Source of the DNA: Paracnuella aquatica
GTDB taxonomy: Bacteria; Bacteroidota; Bacteroidia; Chitinophagales; Chitinophagaceae
Length of the DNA stretch: 64,000 nucleotides
Reading direction: 5' to 3'
Assembly (NCBI RefSeq): GCF_003332885.2
Contig: NZ_QOWJ01000001.1
Coordinates: forward strand, 992,001-1,056,000
Shown: piece after piece, positions 1-8,324 of the stretch
Layout of the letters: each line of letters starts with the position of its first letter
Numbering within the stretch: the stretch's first letter is position 1
The notes under the pieces: model-generated
What the model was told of the DNA's origin: nothing
The model's database searches: none
The model's input: the letters and a program-made list of their open reading frames with translations, nothing else
Translations under genes and position numbers: made by a program

Positions 1-537
1 GCACCGCAGTTTCATGTGTTGCTGACGCGGGTGCCCAACAAAGAAGCTGCGGCCCGCTTTCAACAGGCCGTGGTGCGCCAGTTTCCCAATATTTCCATCA
101 TTGATTTAGGACTTGTTTTAAGCGTCATTGACAAGCTGTTGGATAAAGTGGGTTTTGTAATTCGGTTCATGGCGGGTTTCAGCATCATCACCGGCTTGGT
201 GGTACTGATCGCGTCGGTGCTTATTAGCAAATACCAGCGCATCCAGGAAAGCGTGTTGCTGCGTACCCTTGGGGCCAACCGGCGCCAGATTTTATGGATC
301 ACTGCATTGGAATATTTCTTCCTCGGCATACTAGCAGCCCTTGCCGGCATTGTGCTGTCGCTGGCAGGCAGCTGGCTGCTGGCCAGGTATGTTTTTGAAA
401 CGGCTTTCACGCCGCAGTGGAGTTCGCTGTTGCTGGTGGCGCTAGCCATTTCGGGGCTTACCGTCCTCATTGGCATGTTCAACAGCCGCGCCGTGCTGAG
501 TCGGCCGCCGCTGGAAATACTGCGTGAAGAAGTTTAA
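1..537 (+). CDS. ABC transporter permease, FtsX/MacB-like, C-terminal part (5' truncated)
   Basis: The reading frame is open from base 1, so the gene starts upstream of the window; only the last 178 codons are seen. Visible are three hydrophobic segments and, after the first, the sequence SVLLRTLGANRRQIL, which is the conserved cytoplasmic loop of FtsX-like permease domains (ESV-LRTLGA-R-QI). The protein ends in PLEILREEV, the usual tail of this family. It would sit in the inner membrane as the permease of a lipoprotein-release or YbbP-type ABC exporter. The partner ATPase is not visible. The following gene is 132 bp away and unrelated, so this is probably the last gene of its operon. Family assignment is firm; substrate is unknown. 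Confidence 0.85.
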   Translation, partial: APQFHVLLTRVPNKEAAARFQQAVVRQFPNISIIDLGLVLSVIDKLLDKVGFVIRFMAGFSIITGLVVLIASVLISKYQRIQESVLLRTLGANRRQILWITALEYFFLGILAALAGIVLSLAGSWLLARYVFETAFTPQWSSLLLVALAISGLTVLIGMFNSRAVLSRPPLEILREEV

Positions 538-669
538 TGCGCCGTAACCCATTTCATTTTTAAACAAAAACACCCAGTTTTTTGCACCGCTTAAGTTGTA
601 CACCCGGCACGACTTTGGTTTTACAACCATTGTGAGCCACCAGTAGATTGTGAACTTAAACGGAAGATT

Positions 670-1434
670 ATGAGGAATTGGATATTGATGGGAAGTTTAA
701 CCGCATTGAGCTTTGGCGCAGCAGCGCAGGGCACTACACGCATCGGATCGGGCACGCCACTGCGCTGGGGCATGAACGGCAGTATTGAAGTAATGGAAGG
801 CGACCTTACCCGCCACTACGGATCCAATGATACAGCCAATGCCATGCGCAGGCAAACTGCATTTTATAATACTGGCTTGGGCAGCCCCCGCGATACACGC
901 TTTGCTTCGGTGCAGGCGCAGTGCAGCAACAATGAAATGAGCCTCAACTGGGTGGCCGTGCAGCCCGGCGGCGCCGACCGGTATGAACTGGAACAAAGTA
1001 GTGATGGCACGAATTGGAAGGTTGTAGGCGTGGTGCTGGCCAATCAGAACGATCGTGGTCACTCTTCGTATCAATTCAATTACAACAGCACCGCCAGCGA
1101 TGTGTTGTTCCGGATAGCGGCAAAGGCCATTTCAGGCGAACGGGTGGCTAGTGCGCCGTTCCTTTCACCTTGCAGCAACGAAGCATATGTTGGTGCCACA
1201 CCCAACCCGGTTTACAGCAATACCTCTTTGCGCATTGGTTCGCCGGGCACTGCACGGGTAAAAGTATTGCTGGTTGATTCGCGTGGTGTGCCCCATTACA
1301 GCACCGACTTTAACCTGACCCGCGGCATCAATCATATTCCGTTACAAATGAGTTCATTGCCGATTGGTCAATACAGCGCTGTAGTGCGTTGGATGAATGG
1401 CCGCCAGCAGGTCATTCCATTGGTGAAGAATTAA
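670..1434 (+). CDS. Secreted protein with FN3-like region and type-A-like T9SS C-terminal domain
   Basis: The 254-residue product begins with a signal peptide (MRNWILMGSLTALSFGAAAQ, likely cleaved after AQ). Residues about 80-165 have a fibronectin-III-like look (LNWVAVQPGGADRYELEQSSDGTNW, a pattern frequent in Bacteroidota surface proteins). The last 80 residues (ATPNPVYSNTSLRI then LVDSRGVPHY and LPIGQYSAVV) match the layout of a type-A type IX secretion sorting domain: a PNP motif, a D-G turn, then an L-P-G-Y motif near the end. Export to the surface or medium is therefore likely. No enzymatic motif is visible. A strong hairpin terminator follows directly, so it is probably monocistronic. 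The sorting-domain call is inference from motif spacing. Confidence 0.75.
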   Translation: MRNWILMGSLTALSFGAAAQGTTRIGSGTPLRWGMNGSIEVMEGDLTRHYGSNDTANAMRRQTAFYNTGLGSPRDTRFASVQAQCSNNEMSLNWVAVQPGGADRYELEQSSDGTNWKVVGVVLANQNDRGHSSYQFNYNSTASDVLFRIAAKAISGERVASAPFLSPCSNEAYVGATPNPVYSNTSLRIGSPGTARVKVLLVDSRGVPHYSTDFNLTRGINHIPLQMSSLPIGQYSAVVRWMNGRQQVIPLVKN

Positions 1435-1473
1435 TTGCAAACACCGAATCTTTTTTCGAAAAATAGAAGATGC

Positions 1474-1521
1474 AGCCTGTGTTTTATTCAGAATATCCGT
1501 TGAATGAAACACAGGCTTTTT
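1474..1521 (+). terminator. Rho-independent terminator after the secreted-protein gene
   Basis: Perfect 11-bp arms (AGCCTGTGTTT at 1474-1484 and its complement at 1507-1517) with a 22-nt loop, followed by a T run. It lies 40 nt after the stop codon of the preceding gene. Confidence 0.85.
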
Positions 1522-1858
1522 CATGGATAAATGTGTCGGAGCTTTTTGAATTTTAATAATGCTGAACTACAATGGTGTGCATATCACCAGCTGCATAAAT
1601 AAACAAATATTTGCTGTTGCGCAGTGCCGTATTTTTGAAAAGATCAAATGAGTTTGCAATAGCTCCGGTGCTCAACTATCCAAGTGCTATGACGGCGCGA
1701 AGCGTTGGTCCTTGCTGGATACCTACGACTTTGAATACTATTTTTTTGGTAGCAACTTACTTAGGAGTGCATTGATTGTATTTAGAAAACACCTCCACAT
1801 TGATACTTGCAGTGGTGGATAACCGAAATTTATTTACCAAACGATAACCAATATTTTA
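1522..1858. other. Intergenic region, no intact gene; possible coding remnant at 1652-1822
   Basis: No ORF with a start codon is convincing here. One plus-strand frame is open from 1652 to the stop at 1820-1822 and reads like protein (for example AKRWSLLDTYDFEYYFFGSN), rich in aromatic residues. It has no start codon and begins right after a stop. It may be the decayed tail of a lost gene or chance. No clear Bacteroidota promoter could be picked out for the downstream ldh gene. Confidence 0.3.
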
Positions 1859-2788
1859 ATGACAGAAAATACACCTAAAAAAACAAGGATCGTTGTAATT
1901 GGCGTGGGTGCCGTTGGCTCCACCACTGCATATACGTTGCTGCTGCGCGGCCGCATGGACGAACTGGTACTGATCGATGCCAACAAGGAAAAAGCCGTTG
2001 GCGATGCGCTAGACATGAACCACGGCATCCCGTTTACCAGCAAGGCAAAAGTATGGGCGGGCAGCTACGAAGACTGCGCCGATGCCGATATTATCATCAT
2101 TACCGCAGGGGCTGCACAGCGGGCCGGCGAATCGCGGGTGGACCTGCTCAAACGCAATGTGGCCATTTTCGAAAGCATCACCGACCAGGTGCTGCAATAC
2201 AACCAAACCGGCATCCTGCTTATTGCCAGCAACCCGGTGGACATCATGAGTTATTTTACCTGGAAAAAATCGGGCTGGCCCGTGAACCGGGTGATTGGCT
2301 CCGGAACCATATTGGACAGTGCCCGCCTGCGCTACCTGATTGGTGACAAAATGCAAATTGATCCGCGCAGTGTGCATGCACATATTGTGGGCGAACACGG
2401 CGATTCGGAACTGCCGCTTTGGAGCCTGGCTAATATTGCCGGTTCAGAAATTTTATTGAGCGAAGAAGACAAGCTGGAGATTTTTGCCAATACCCGCGAT
2501 GCCGCGTACCAGATCATCCAGGCGAAAGGCGCAACATTTTATGCCATTGCATTGGCGCTGGACCGCATCTGCACCGCCATTTTACGCAACGAAGCTTCGG
2601 TGCTCAACGTATCCACACTGCTGCAGGATTATCATGGCATCAACGACGTGTTTTTAGGCGTTCCCTGCATTGTTGACCACAGTGGCGTTAGAGAAGTGTT
2701 GTCGCTGAACATCAATTACCACGAAAAACAATTGCTGCAAAAATCTGCAGACAAACTTAAAGGGCTGATTGAATCCATTGCCATTTAA
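1859..2788 (+). CDS. ldh: L-lactate dehydrogenase
   Basis: A 309-residue NAD-dependent 2-hydroxyacid dehydrogenase of the LDH/MDH superfamily, interconverting pyruvate and L-lactate in the cytoplasm. The N-terminal Rossmann motif is VIGVGAVGSTTAY, followed by the acidic LIDAN strand end. The substrate-specificity loop reads AGAAQRAGESR: the Gln sits where lactate dehydrogenases have Gln102, while malate dehydrogenases have Arg, which supports LDH. ASNPVDIMSY and the catalytic IVGEHGDSE (active-site His) are intact. Length is normal. It stands alone between a 420-bp upstream gap and a Tat-exported oxidoreductase 78 bp downstream. The LDH versus MDH decision rests on the single specificity residue, and no allosteric site was assessed. 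Confidence 0.9.
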   Translation: MTENTPKKTRIVVIGVGAVGSTTAYTLLLRGRMDELVLIDANKEKAVGDALDMNHGIPFTSKAKVWAGSYEDCADADIIIITAGAAQRAGESRVDLLKRNVAIFESITDQVLQYNQTGILLIASNPVDIMSYFTWKKSGWPVNRVIGSGTILDSARLRYLIGDKMQIDPRSVHAHIVGEHGDSELPLWSLANIAGSEILLSEEDKLEIFANTRDAAYQIIQAKGATFYAIALALDRICTAILRNEASVLNVSTLLQDYHGINDVFLGVPCIVDHSGVREVLSLNINYHEKQLLQKSADKLKGLIESIAI

Positions 2789-2866
2789 GGGTGCCATTTG
2801 CATTGGCGATAAATTCAATATCTTTCTGCCCATAGTTTTTACACCAACCAAACCGTAATACCAACC

Positions 2867-3979
2867 ATGCGATCACGCCGCAACTTTTTACAGGCCGCAA
2901 CGGCCACCGCTTTAAGTGTTCCGTTTATCAACTGGCGCATTGCCCCGGAAACAGCAAACGGCGATGCGCCGCAAAAGATTTTACGCGTAGCCATCATGGG
3001 CCTGGGCAGCTATGGCACCCGCGTGGCAGATGCCATGAAAGATTGCACCAAAGCCAAGCTGGTAGGCGCCATCAGCGGCACGCCATCAAAGCTTACCGAC
3101 TGGCAGCGTAAATACGGGATCCCCGAGAAAAACTGTTACAACTACGAAAACTTTGATGCGATAAAAGACAACAAAGACATTGATGCCGTGTACATTATTA
3201 CCCCCAATGCGCTCCACCACCCGCAAACGTTACGGGTGGCCAAGGCCGGCAAACATGTGATTTGTGAAAAGCCAATGGCCATCAATGCAAAAGAAGGCCG
3301 CGAAATGGTGGCAGCATGCAAAGCTGCCGGCGTAAAATTGCTGATTGGCTACCGCCTGCACTTTGAACCGAAAACACTCGAGATTGTGCGGATGCGCCAA
3401 TCAGGCGAAATGGGCAAAGCATTGTTCTTCCAGGGACTTTCCGGCTTCCGCATTGGCGACCCTACGCAGTGGCGACTGAACCGCAAACTGGCAGGTGGCG
3501 GCGCCATGATGGATATTGGTATTTATTCGGTTAATGGTGCCCGTTACATGATTGGCGAAGACCCGGTGTGGGTAACGGCACAGGAAACAAAAAACGACCC
3601 GGTGAGATTCAAAGAAGGCGTGGATGAAACCATCACGTTCCAGTTTGGATTTCCAAGCGGCGCAACCGCTTCCTGCCTTTCCACTTACAGCATGAATAAC
3701 CTGGACCGCTTTTTTGTCAATGGCGAACGCGGTTTTGGCGAACTGATGCCGGCCACCGGCTACGGCCCCATCCAGGGCCGCACACACAAAGGACCGCTTA
3801 CACAGCCGCACACTACGCACCAAACCCTGCAAATGGATGGTATGGCCGACATTATATTGAACAACCAACAGAACATGGTGCCGGTAGATGGCGAGGAGGG
3901 CCTGAAGGATATGATTATTGTTGATGCGATCTATGAAGCAGCAAAAACCGGCAGAAAAGTAAGTATCAAATACAAATAG
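2867..3979 (+). CDS. Tat-exported Gfo/Idh/MocA family oxidoreductase
   Basis: A 370-residue protein. It starts with a twin-arginine signal (SRRNFLQAATATALSVPF), so the folded enzyme with its bound nicotinamide cofactor is probably exported to the periplasm. A Rossmann motif IMGLGSYGTRVADAM follows, then VYIITPNALHHPQTLRVAKAGKHVICEKPMA, the family's signature EKP motif. GGGAMMDIGIYSVNGARYMIGEDP is the catalytic-domain helix region typical of glucose-fructose-oxidoreductase-like members. The substrate is probably a sugar or cyclitol derivative but cannot be deduced. It is convergent with cobA and shares a bidirectional terminator with it. No carbohydrate gene adjoins it. Confidence 0.88.
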   Translation: MRSRRNFLQAATATALSVPFINWRIAPETANGDAPQKILRVAIMGLGSYGTRVADAMKDCTKAKLVGAISGTPSKLTDWQRKYGIPEKNCYNYENFDAIKDNKDIDAVYIITPNALHHPQTLRVAKAGKHVICEKPMAINAKEGREMVAACKAAGVKLLIGYRLHFEPKTLEIVRMRQSGEMGKALFFQGLSGFRIGDPTQWRLNRKLAGGGAMMDIGIYSVNGARYMIGEDPVWVTAQETKNDPVRFKEGVDETITFQFGFPSGATASCLSTYSMNNLDRFFVNGERGFGELMPATGYGPIQGRTHKGPLTQPHTTHQTLQMDGMADIILNNQQNMVPVDGEEGLKDMIIVDAIYEAAKTGRKVSIKYK

Positions 3980-4002
3980 CAACAGCTTGGAAAAGCACAT
4001 TT

Positions 4003-4036
4003 AAAAGGAATGGTATTAATGCCATTCCTTTTTTTG
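4003..4036. terminator. Bidirectional terminator between the oxidoreductase gene and cobA
   Basis: Perfect 11-bp stem (AAAAGGAATGG at 4003-4013 with its complement at 4022-4032), 8-nt loop, flanked by A and T runs. The stop codon of cobA on the minus strand lies inside the hairpin. Confidence 0.8.
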
Positions 4037-4795
4037 TACCAGCGCCTGCACTTGTGCACCCAATTGGTTTGGGTGAAGTTTTACCACCTCGCCTACAATG
4101 ATAATTGCGGGATTGGTGAGGCCTGCATGCTGCACTCGAAAATAAATATCCTTAACCGTGCCCACCACCATTTGTTCGTTGGGGAGCGTTCCGTTTTGAA
4201 TCACCGCAACCGGTGTGTCGTTCTTTCCGTGCTGTGCAAAAATCTGGGCTATGTTTTCAAGTTTACTCATAGCCATCAAAATAATGACCGTAGCAGAAGA
4301 TTGCGCAGCAAGGTGAATATCCGGCGAAATGGAACCATCCTTCGTAGTGCCCGTGGTTACCCAAAAACTCTCATTGACGCCACGGCAAGTGAGTGGAATC
4401 ATTTGCGAAGCCGGTACTGCCAATGCACTGGAAATGCCCGGCACCACCGCCACACCAATACCGTGGCGAGTGGCCATTTCCAATTCTTCCTGCGCCCTGC
4501 CAAACACAAACGGATCGCCGCCCTTGAGCCGCACTACATGCCCGTATGTAAAGGCCGAATCCACGATCAGGTCATTTATTTCCTGCTGCGACAGCGCATG
4601 GCAGCCATATCGTTTTCCTACAAAAGTGGAAATGGCGCCGGGTGCCGCGTAGGACAGCAGTTCTGGGCTTGCCAGCGCATCATATAAAATGACATTTGCC
4701 GATGCAATAGCTTTGATCGCTTTTAGGGTAATAAGCTCCGGATCACCGGGACCAGCACCAACCAATGTCAGAAAAGGATGAGGTTTAAATTCCAT
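4016..4795 (-). CDS. cobA: Uroporphyrinogen-III C-methyltransferase (SUMT)
   Basis: A 259-residue SAM-dependent enzyme that methylates uroporphyrinogen III at C2 and C7 to give precorrin-2, the precursor of sirohaem. Diagnostic motifs are LVGAGPGDPELITLKA at residues 11-26, VVRLKGGDPFVFGRAQEE in the middle, and VVPGISSALAVPA (usual form VVPGVTSA-A-PA). Length is that of single-domain CobA; the NAD-dependent dehydrogenase/ferrochelatase half of CysG is absent and not nearby. It is divergent from nirB, whose product needs sirohaem, and the two share a 191-bp AT-rich control region. That context makes sirohaem supply for nitrite reduction the likely role, rather than cobalamin. Confidence 0.93.
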   Translation of the reverse strand: MEFKPHPFLTLVGAGPGDPELITLKAIKAIASANVILYDALASPELLSYAAPGAISTFVGKRYGCHALSQQEINDLIVDSAFTYGHVVRLKGGDPFVFGRAQEELEMATRHGIGVAVVPGISSALAVPASQMIPLTCRGVNESFWVTTGTTKDGSISPDIHLAAQSSATVIILMAMSKLENIAQIFAQHGKNDTPVAVIQNGTLPNEQMVVGTVKDIYFRVQHAGLTNPAIIIVGEVVKLHPNQLGAQVQALVQKKEWH

Positions 4796-4864
4796 ATTAT
4801 TTATTCACATATCTATATATAAATATTAAAACAGCCATTATTTTCGACTCAAATTAAAATTTTA

Positions 4865-4897
4865 TTTGGCTATTAAACTATTTGTTAATTAAATTTA
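4865..4897 (+). promoter_or_regulatory. Predicted Bacteroidota promoter of nirBD
   Basis: TTTG at 4865-4868, a 21-nt spacer and TAAATTTA at 4890-4897 resemble the Bacteroidota -33 (TTTG) and -7 (TAnnTTTG) elements, with one mismatch in the last base. A start site near 4904 is implied, just upstream of the 4909-4934 palindrome. Prediction by pattern only. Confidence 0.45.
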
Positions 4898-4908
4898 TGC
4901 TCAACAAC

Positions 4909-4934
4909 GAGAAATAGTGAACGATATATTTCTC
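4909..4934. promoter_or_regulatory. Palindromic operator candidate upstream of nirB
   Basis: A perfect 8-bp inverted repeat, GAGAAATA-N10-TATTTCTC, lies 52 bp before the nirB start in the nirB-cobA divergent region. Symmetric arms one helical turn apart suit a dimeric regulator. The regulator is not encoded in the window. The sequence is not the usual CRP/FNR half-site. Confidence 0.4.
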
Positions 4935-4986
4935 ATGAATATTTTCTTTTGCCTGCCATTGTTTCTCACAACTAAATCATTCCAAC

Positions 4987-7491
4987 ATGAACATCATCGT
5001 TGTCGGCAATGGTATGGTCGGGTTTAAATTTTGCGAAAAACTGTTGCAGAAAAACCTGGCACCCTCAGTTAAGATCACCGTTTTTGGAGAAGAAATACGA
5101 CCCGCTTACGACCGGGTGCATCTAAGTAGTTTTTTTGAAGGTAAAACTGCTGAAGACCTGAGCATGGCGCCCCGATCGTGGTATGAAGACAACGGCATAA
5201 CGCTGCACCTCTCCGATCCCATCCAGGCTATTGATCGTGTTGAAAAAACGGTTACCTCTCACCGTGGCATCACCCTTCCATACAATTACCTGGTACTGGC
5301 CACCGGGTCGGCCGCTTTTGTGCCGCCCATTCCCGGCATGGATAAACAGGGTGTATTTATTTACCGCACTGTTGAAGACCTGGAGCTGATGCAGCACTGG
5401 GCGCCTCGTGCCCGCAAAGGCGCCGTAATTGGTGGTGGCCTGTTGGGCCTTGAAGCCGCTAAAGCCCTACTCGACCTGGGTTTGTCCACAACGCATGTCA
5501 TTGAATTTGCACCACGCCTCATGCCCCGCCAGATCGATGAAGCCGGGTCGCAAATGTTGCAATCGAAATTGGAAGCATTAGGCCTGCAGGTTCACCTGTC
5601 GAAAAACACGGCGGCCATTACCGGCGGCGATGCCATCAGTGGATTGTCGTTTGCCGATGGTAGCGCCATTGATGCCGATATGCTGGTGGTATCGGCAGGC
5701 ATTAAGCCCAGAGATGAACTGGCTAAACAATGCGGCCTGGAGGTGGGTCCACGTGGCGGTATCGTGGTAAACAACAACATGCAAACCAGCGACCCGAGTA
5801 TTTTTGCCATTGGCGAATGTGCCCTGCACGGCAGCATGATATACGGGCTGGTAGCACCGGGCTATGAAATGGCCGAAGTGGTGGCTACCCAACTTGTGGG
5901 CGGTGCCAAAGAATTTACCGGCTTCGACATGAGCACCAAGCTCAAACTGGTAGGCACCGATGTTGCTTCGTTTGGCGATCCGTTCATCGGGCCCAAAGAA
6001 GCCCGCACTATTATTTTTGAAGACACCGTAAAAGGTATATACAAACGCATCAATGTAAGCAACGATGGCAAACTCCTGCTGGGCGGCATCCTGGTGGGCG
6101 ATGCATCGGCATACAACATGTTGTTGCAGACTGCTAAAAATGGGCTGGCACTGCCGCCCAATCCGGAAGACCTGATACTGGGCAACCGCAGTGGCGCCGC
6201 ACAGGAAGGTGCAGGCGTTTCGGCGCTGCCCGACGATGCGCTGATTTGCAGTTGCGAAAGCATCAGTAAAGCGCAGATCTGCAATGCAGTGTCGGAAGGC
6301 GGTTGCGAAAACCTGGATGCCATTAAAAAATGCACCAAGGCCGGAACCGGCTGTGGTGGCTGCATTCCGATGGTGAAAGACCTGATGCTGCACACGATGA
6401 AGCAGGGCGGCAAATACGTACGCAATGTATTATGCGAACATTTTCAATATTCCCGCCAGGAGCTGTTTGATCTGATCAAATTAAAAAACCTGGTGACCTA
6501 CAATGAAACACTTGACCACCTCGGTGCCGGCGATGGCTGCGAAGTGTGCAAACCTGCAGTGGCTTCTATTCTTGCATCACTTTGGAACGACCTGATCCTC
6601 GACAAAGGCAACGATACTGCGCAAGATTCGAACGACCGGTTTTTAGCCAATATCCAAAAAGGCGGCACCTACTCGGTGGTGCCCCGCATCCCCGGCGGCG
6701 AGATTACACCGGAAAAACTGATTACCATTGGGCAGGTAGCACAGAAATATGCCTTATACACCAAAATAACCGGCGGCCAACGCATTGACCTGTTTGGTGC
6801 ACACCTGGGCGACCTGCCGGCTATTTGGGAGGAACTGATTGCCGCCGGCTTTGAAAGCGGTCATGCTTATGGCAAATCGCTGCGTACCGTGAAAAGCTGC
6901 GTTGGCTCCACCTGGTGCCGCTTTGGCCTGCACGACAGTGTAAGTTTTGCCATACAAATTGAAGAACGCTACCGCGGCCTGCGTGCTCCGCACAAACTAA
7001 AATCTGCAGTATCAGGCTGCATCCGCGAATGCGCCGAAGCACAATCAAAAGACTTCGGCATCATTGCCACCGACAAAGGCTGGAACTTGTATGTGTGCGG
7101 CAATGGCGGCTCCAAACCACAACATGCAAAACTTTTAGCAACTGACCTGAGCAGCGAAACCTGCATCAAATACATCGACCGGTTCCTGATGTTTTACATA
7201 AAAACTGCCGACCCGCTTACCCGCACTGCTACCTGGCTCAACAAACTGGATGGCGGCATCGACTACCTGCGCAATGTGGTGGTAAACGACAGCCTTGGCA
7301 TGGCGGAGCAGTTTGAAGCGGAAATGCAGGGCCTGGTAGACAACTATACCTGCGAATGGAAAGCAGTGGTGGAAAGCCCGCAACTGCGCAAAAGGTTTAC
7401 CCACTTCATCAACGCACCGGAAGAAAAAGATCCTACCGTACAATTTGAAACAATGCGTGGCCAGCGGAAAGCAGCCGATTGGAATTCTTGA
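4987..7491 (+). CDS. nirB: NAD(P)H-dependent assimilatory nitrite reductase, large subunit
   Basis: An 834-residue enzyme reducing nitrite to ammonium with NAD(P)H in the cytoplasm. The order is canonical: FAD-binding domain (VVGNGMVGFKFCEKL at the start), NAD-binding GGGLLGLEAA (about residue 150), BFD-type [2Fe-2S] domain (CSCESISKAQIC then CTKAGTGCGGC), a second BFD-like segment with CEVCKP, then the sirohaem/[4Fe-4S] domains. The cluster and sirohaem cysteines are present: C638 and C644 in KSCVGSTWCRFG, C678 and C682 in SGCIRECAEAQ. Length is normal. nirD follows after 112 bp. The gene is divergent from cobA, which makes the sirohaem precursor, and has a predicted promoter and palindrome upstream. 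Confidence 0.96.
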   Translation: MNIIVVGNGMVGFKFCEKLLQKNLAPSVKITVFGEEIRPAYDRVHLSSFFEGKTAEDLSMAPRSWYEDNGITLHLSDPIQAIDRVEKTVTSHRGITLPYNYLVLATGSAAFVPPIPGMDKQGVFIYRTVEDLELMQHWAPRARKGAVIGGGLLGLEAAKALLDLGLSTTHVIEFAPRLMPRQIDEAGSQMLQSKLEALGLQVHLSKNTAAITGGDAISGLSFADGSAIDADMLVVSAGIKPRDELAKQCGLEVGPRGGIVVNNNMQTSDPSIFAIGECALHGSMIYGLVAPGYEMAEVVATQLVGGAKEFTGFDMSTKLKLVGTDVASFGDPFIGPKEARTIIFEDTVKGIYKRINVSNDGKLLLGGILVGDASAYNMLLQTAKNGLALPPNPEDLILGNRSGAAQEGAGVSALPDDALICSCESISKAQICNAVSEGGCENLDAIKKCTKAGTGCGGCIPMVKDLMLHTMKQGGKYVRNVLCEHFQYSRQELFDLIKLKNLVTYNETLDHLGAGDGCEVCKPAVASILASLWNDLILDKGNDTAQDSNDRFLANIQKGGTYSVVPRIPGGEITPEKLITIGQVAQKYALYTKITGGQRIDLFGAHLGDLPAIWEELIAAGFESGHAYGKSLRTVKSCVGSTWCRFGLHDSVSFAIQIEERYRGLRAPHKLKSAVSGCIRECAEAQSKDFGIIATDKGWNLYVCGNGGSKPQHAKLLATDLSSETCIKYIDRFLMFYIKTADPLTRTATWLNKLDGGIDYLRNVVVNDSLGMAEQFEAEMQGLVDNYTCEWKAVVESPQLRKRFTHFINAPEEKDPTVQFETMRGQRKAADWNS

Positions 7492-7578
7492 TTGCCCATT
7501 GCCCTGCCAGGCATCTGCAGTTTTGGATTTGAAAAAGATCGGCTTCAACTTTCTTCTTTGCCCCCGGTTTCTGTTCAT

Positions 7579-7594
7579 ATTCCCATCATTAAAA
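7579..7594 (+). repeat. Direct repeat, copy 1 (before nirD)
   Basis: The 16-bp ATTCCCATCATTAAAA occurs here, 9 bp before the nirD start codon, and again at 8029-8044 before a tiny ORF. In both places it is followed by a CC-T-AT stretch and a start codon, so it looks like a duplicated translation-initiation region. Confidence 0.6.
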
Positions 7595-7603
7595 ACCTAT
7601 TGA

Positions 7604-7978
7604 ATGAGTGCAACAATTACGGAACAATACACCTGGTTTGCAGCATGCAGCACAGCCGATGTACCCAGTAACGGCGGTGTCTGCATCAAATACAAAGACC
7701 AACAAATCGCCCTGTTCCATTTTACCCGCCGCAACGAATGGTACGCTACGCAAAACATGTGTCCGCACCGTATGCAAATGGCGCTGAGCCGCGGCCTTAT
7801 TGGCACGGCAGGCGGCGAGCCTAAAGTGGCCTGCCCATTTCATAAAAAAACATTTTCGCTTGTGGATGGCCGTTGCATGAGCGGCGACGATTGCGGCGCC
7901 ATTGAAACCTACCCGGTGCGGGTGGAGAACGGCAAGGTGTTCATTGGCGTACCCGACCGGGAAACCGAACTATTTTGA
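7604..7978 (+). CDS. nirD: Nitrite reductase small subunit, Rieske type
   Basis: A 124-residue partner of NirB. It has one Rieske-fold domain. Unlike E. coli NirD, the cluster ligands appear to be kept: CPH at about residue 47 (NMCPHRMQMALSRGL) and CPFHKKTFSL at about residue 84 supply two Cys-x-His style pairs, so a [2Fe-2S] cluster is possible. The ending (YPVRVENGKVFIGVPD) is typical of NirD and of ferredoxin subunits of dioxygenases; position after nirB decides for NirD. A strong terminator begins 6 bp after the stop, ending the nirBD unit. Confidence 0.92.
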   Translation: MSATITEQYTWFAACSTADVPSNGGVCIKYKDQQIALFHFTRRNEWYATQNMCPHRMQMALSRGLIGTAGGEPKVACPFHKKTFSLVDGRCMSGDDCGAIETYPVRVENGKVFIGVPDRETELF

Positions 7979-7984
7979 AAAAGT

Positions 7985-8024
7985 AAAGCCCGGACAGGCT
8001 GCCACCTGCCGGGCTTTGGATTTT
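7985..8024 (+). terminator. Terminator after nirD
   Basis: AAAGCCCGG (7985-7993) pairs perfectly with 8009-8017. Inside, after one bulged A, CAGG pairs with CCTG around a 6-nt loop. A TTTT stretch follows at 8021-8024. It separates nirBD from the porter/nitrate-reductase unit. Confidence 0.75.
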
Positions 8025-8028
8025 AATA

Positions 8029-8044
8029 ATTCCCATCATTAAAA
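8029..8044 (+). repeat. Direct repeat, copy 2 (after nirD)
   Basis: Second copy of the 16-bp element described at 7579-7594. It lies 14 bp before the ATG of a 34-codon ORF. Confidence 0.6.
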
Positions 8045-8058
8045 CCTTATCAAAATAA

Positions 8059-8163
8059 ATGAAAAAAGAGCTGATTTTATCGGGTCTTTTGCGCCCCTCC
8101 TATTTGCAGGCACAAACCTGCAGCGTTAAGCTATCTATTCTATCTGAGCGCATTATGCATTAA
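8059..8163 (+). pseudogene. 34-codon ORF resembling the start of an exported-protein gene (possible remnant)
   Basis: The predicted peptide opens with MKKELILSGLL and then YLQAQT, which reads like a slightly damaged signal peptide with a cleavage site. It stops after only 34 residues. The start region duplicates the one before nirD. Some Bacteroidota nitrate loci have an outer-membrane porin gene near this place, so this could be what is left of one after a deletion. It could also be a leader peptide or chance. No downstream coding continuation was recognised in the 160 bp before the porter gene. Confidence 0.25.
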
Positions 8164-8192
8164 TCGCTTTCGAATTGACCTAAGTTAATGCA
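8156..8192. promoter_or_regulatory. Inverted repeat upstream of the nitrate porter gene
   Basis: TGCATTAA (8156-8163) and its complement TTAATGCA (8185-8192) flank a 21-bp spacer, 133 bp before the porter start. It may be a regulator site for the porter/nitrate-reductase unit. It does not resemble the nirB palindrome. A smaller hairpin (TGCAGG-N6-CCTGCA, 8105-8122) lies just upstream. Confidence 0.3.
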
Positions 8193-8324
8193 AGCCTAAC
8201 GCAACAAACCTCTTTTCGAAAAAGCATTTGAAGCATGCCCTTGCCTTTGCATGCACAGCTTATTGGGAGCAGTTACACATCCGCTGCACCGCTGTGTTTT
8301 CCTCAAATCAAAACCATTTCCTAC

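Noticed and set aside
4010-4687. 225-codon plus-strand ORF
   Set aside because: It covers cobA in antisense; cobA has full family motifs.
4016-4795. cobA as part of cobalamin synthesis
   Set aside because: No other cobalamin gene is in the window. Divergence from nirB points to sirohaem.
5578-6393. 271-codon minus-strand ORF
   Set aside because: It is antisense to nirB, whose domains are continuous there; the composition is shadow-like.
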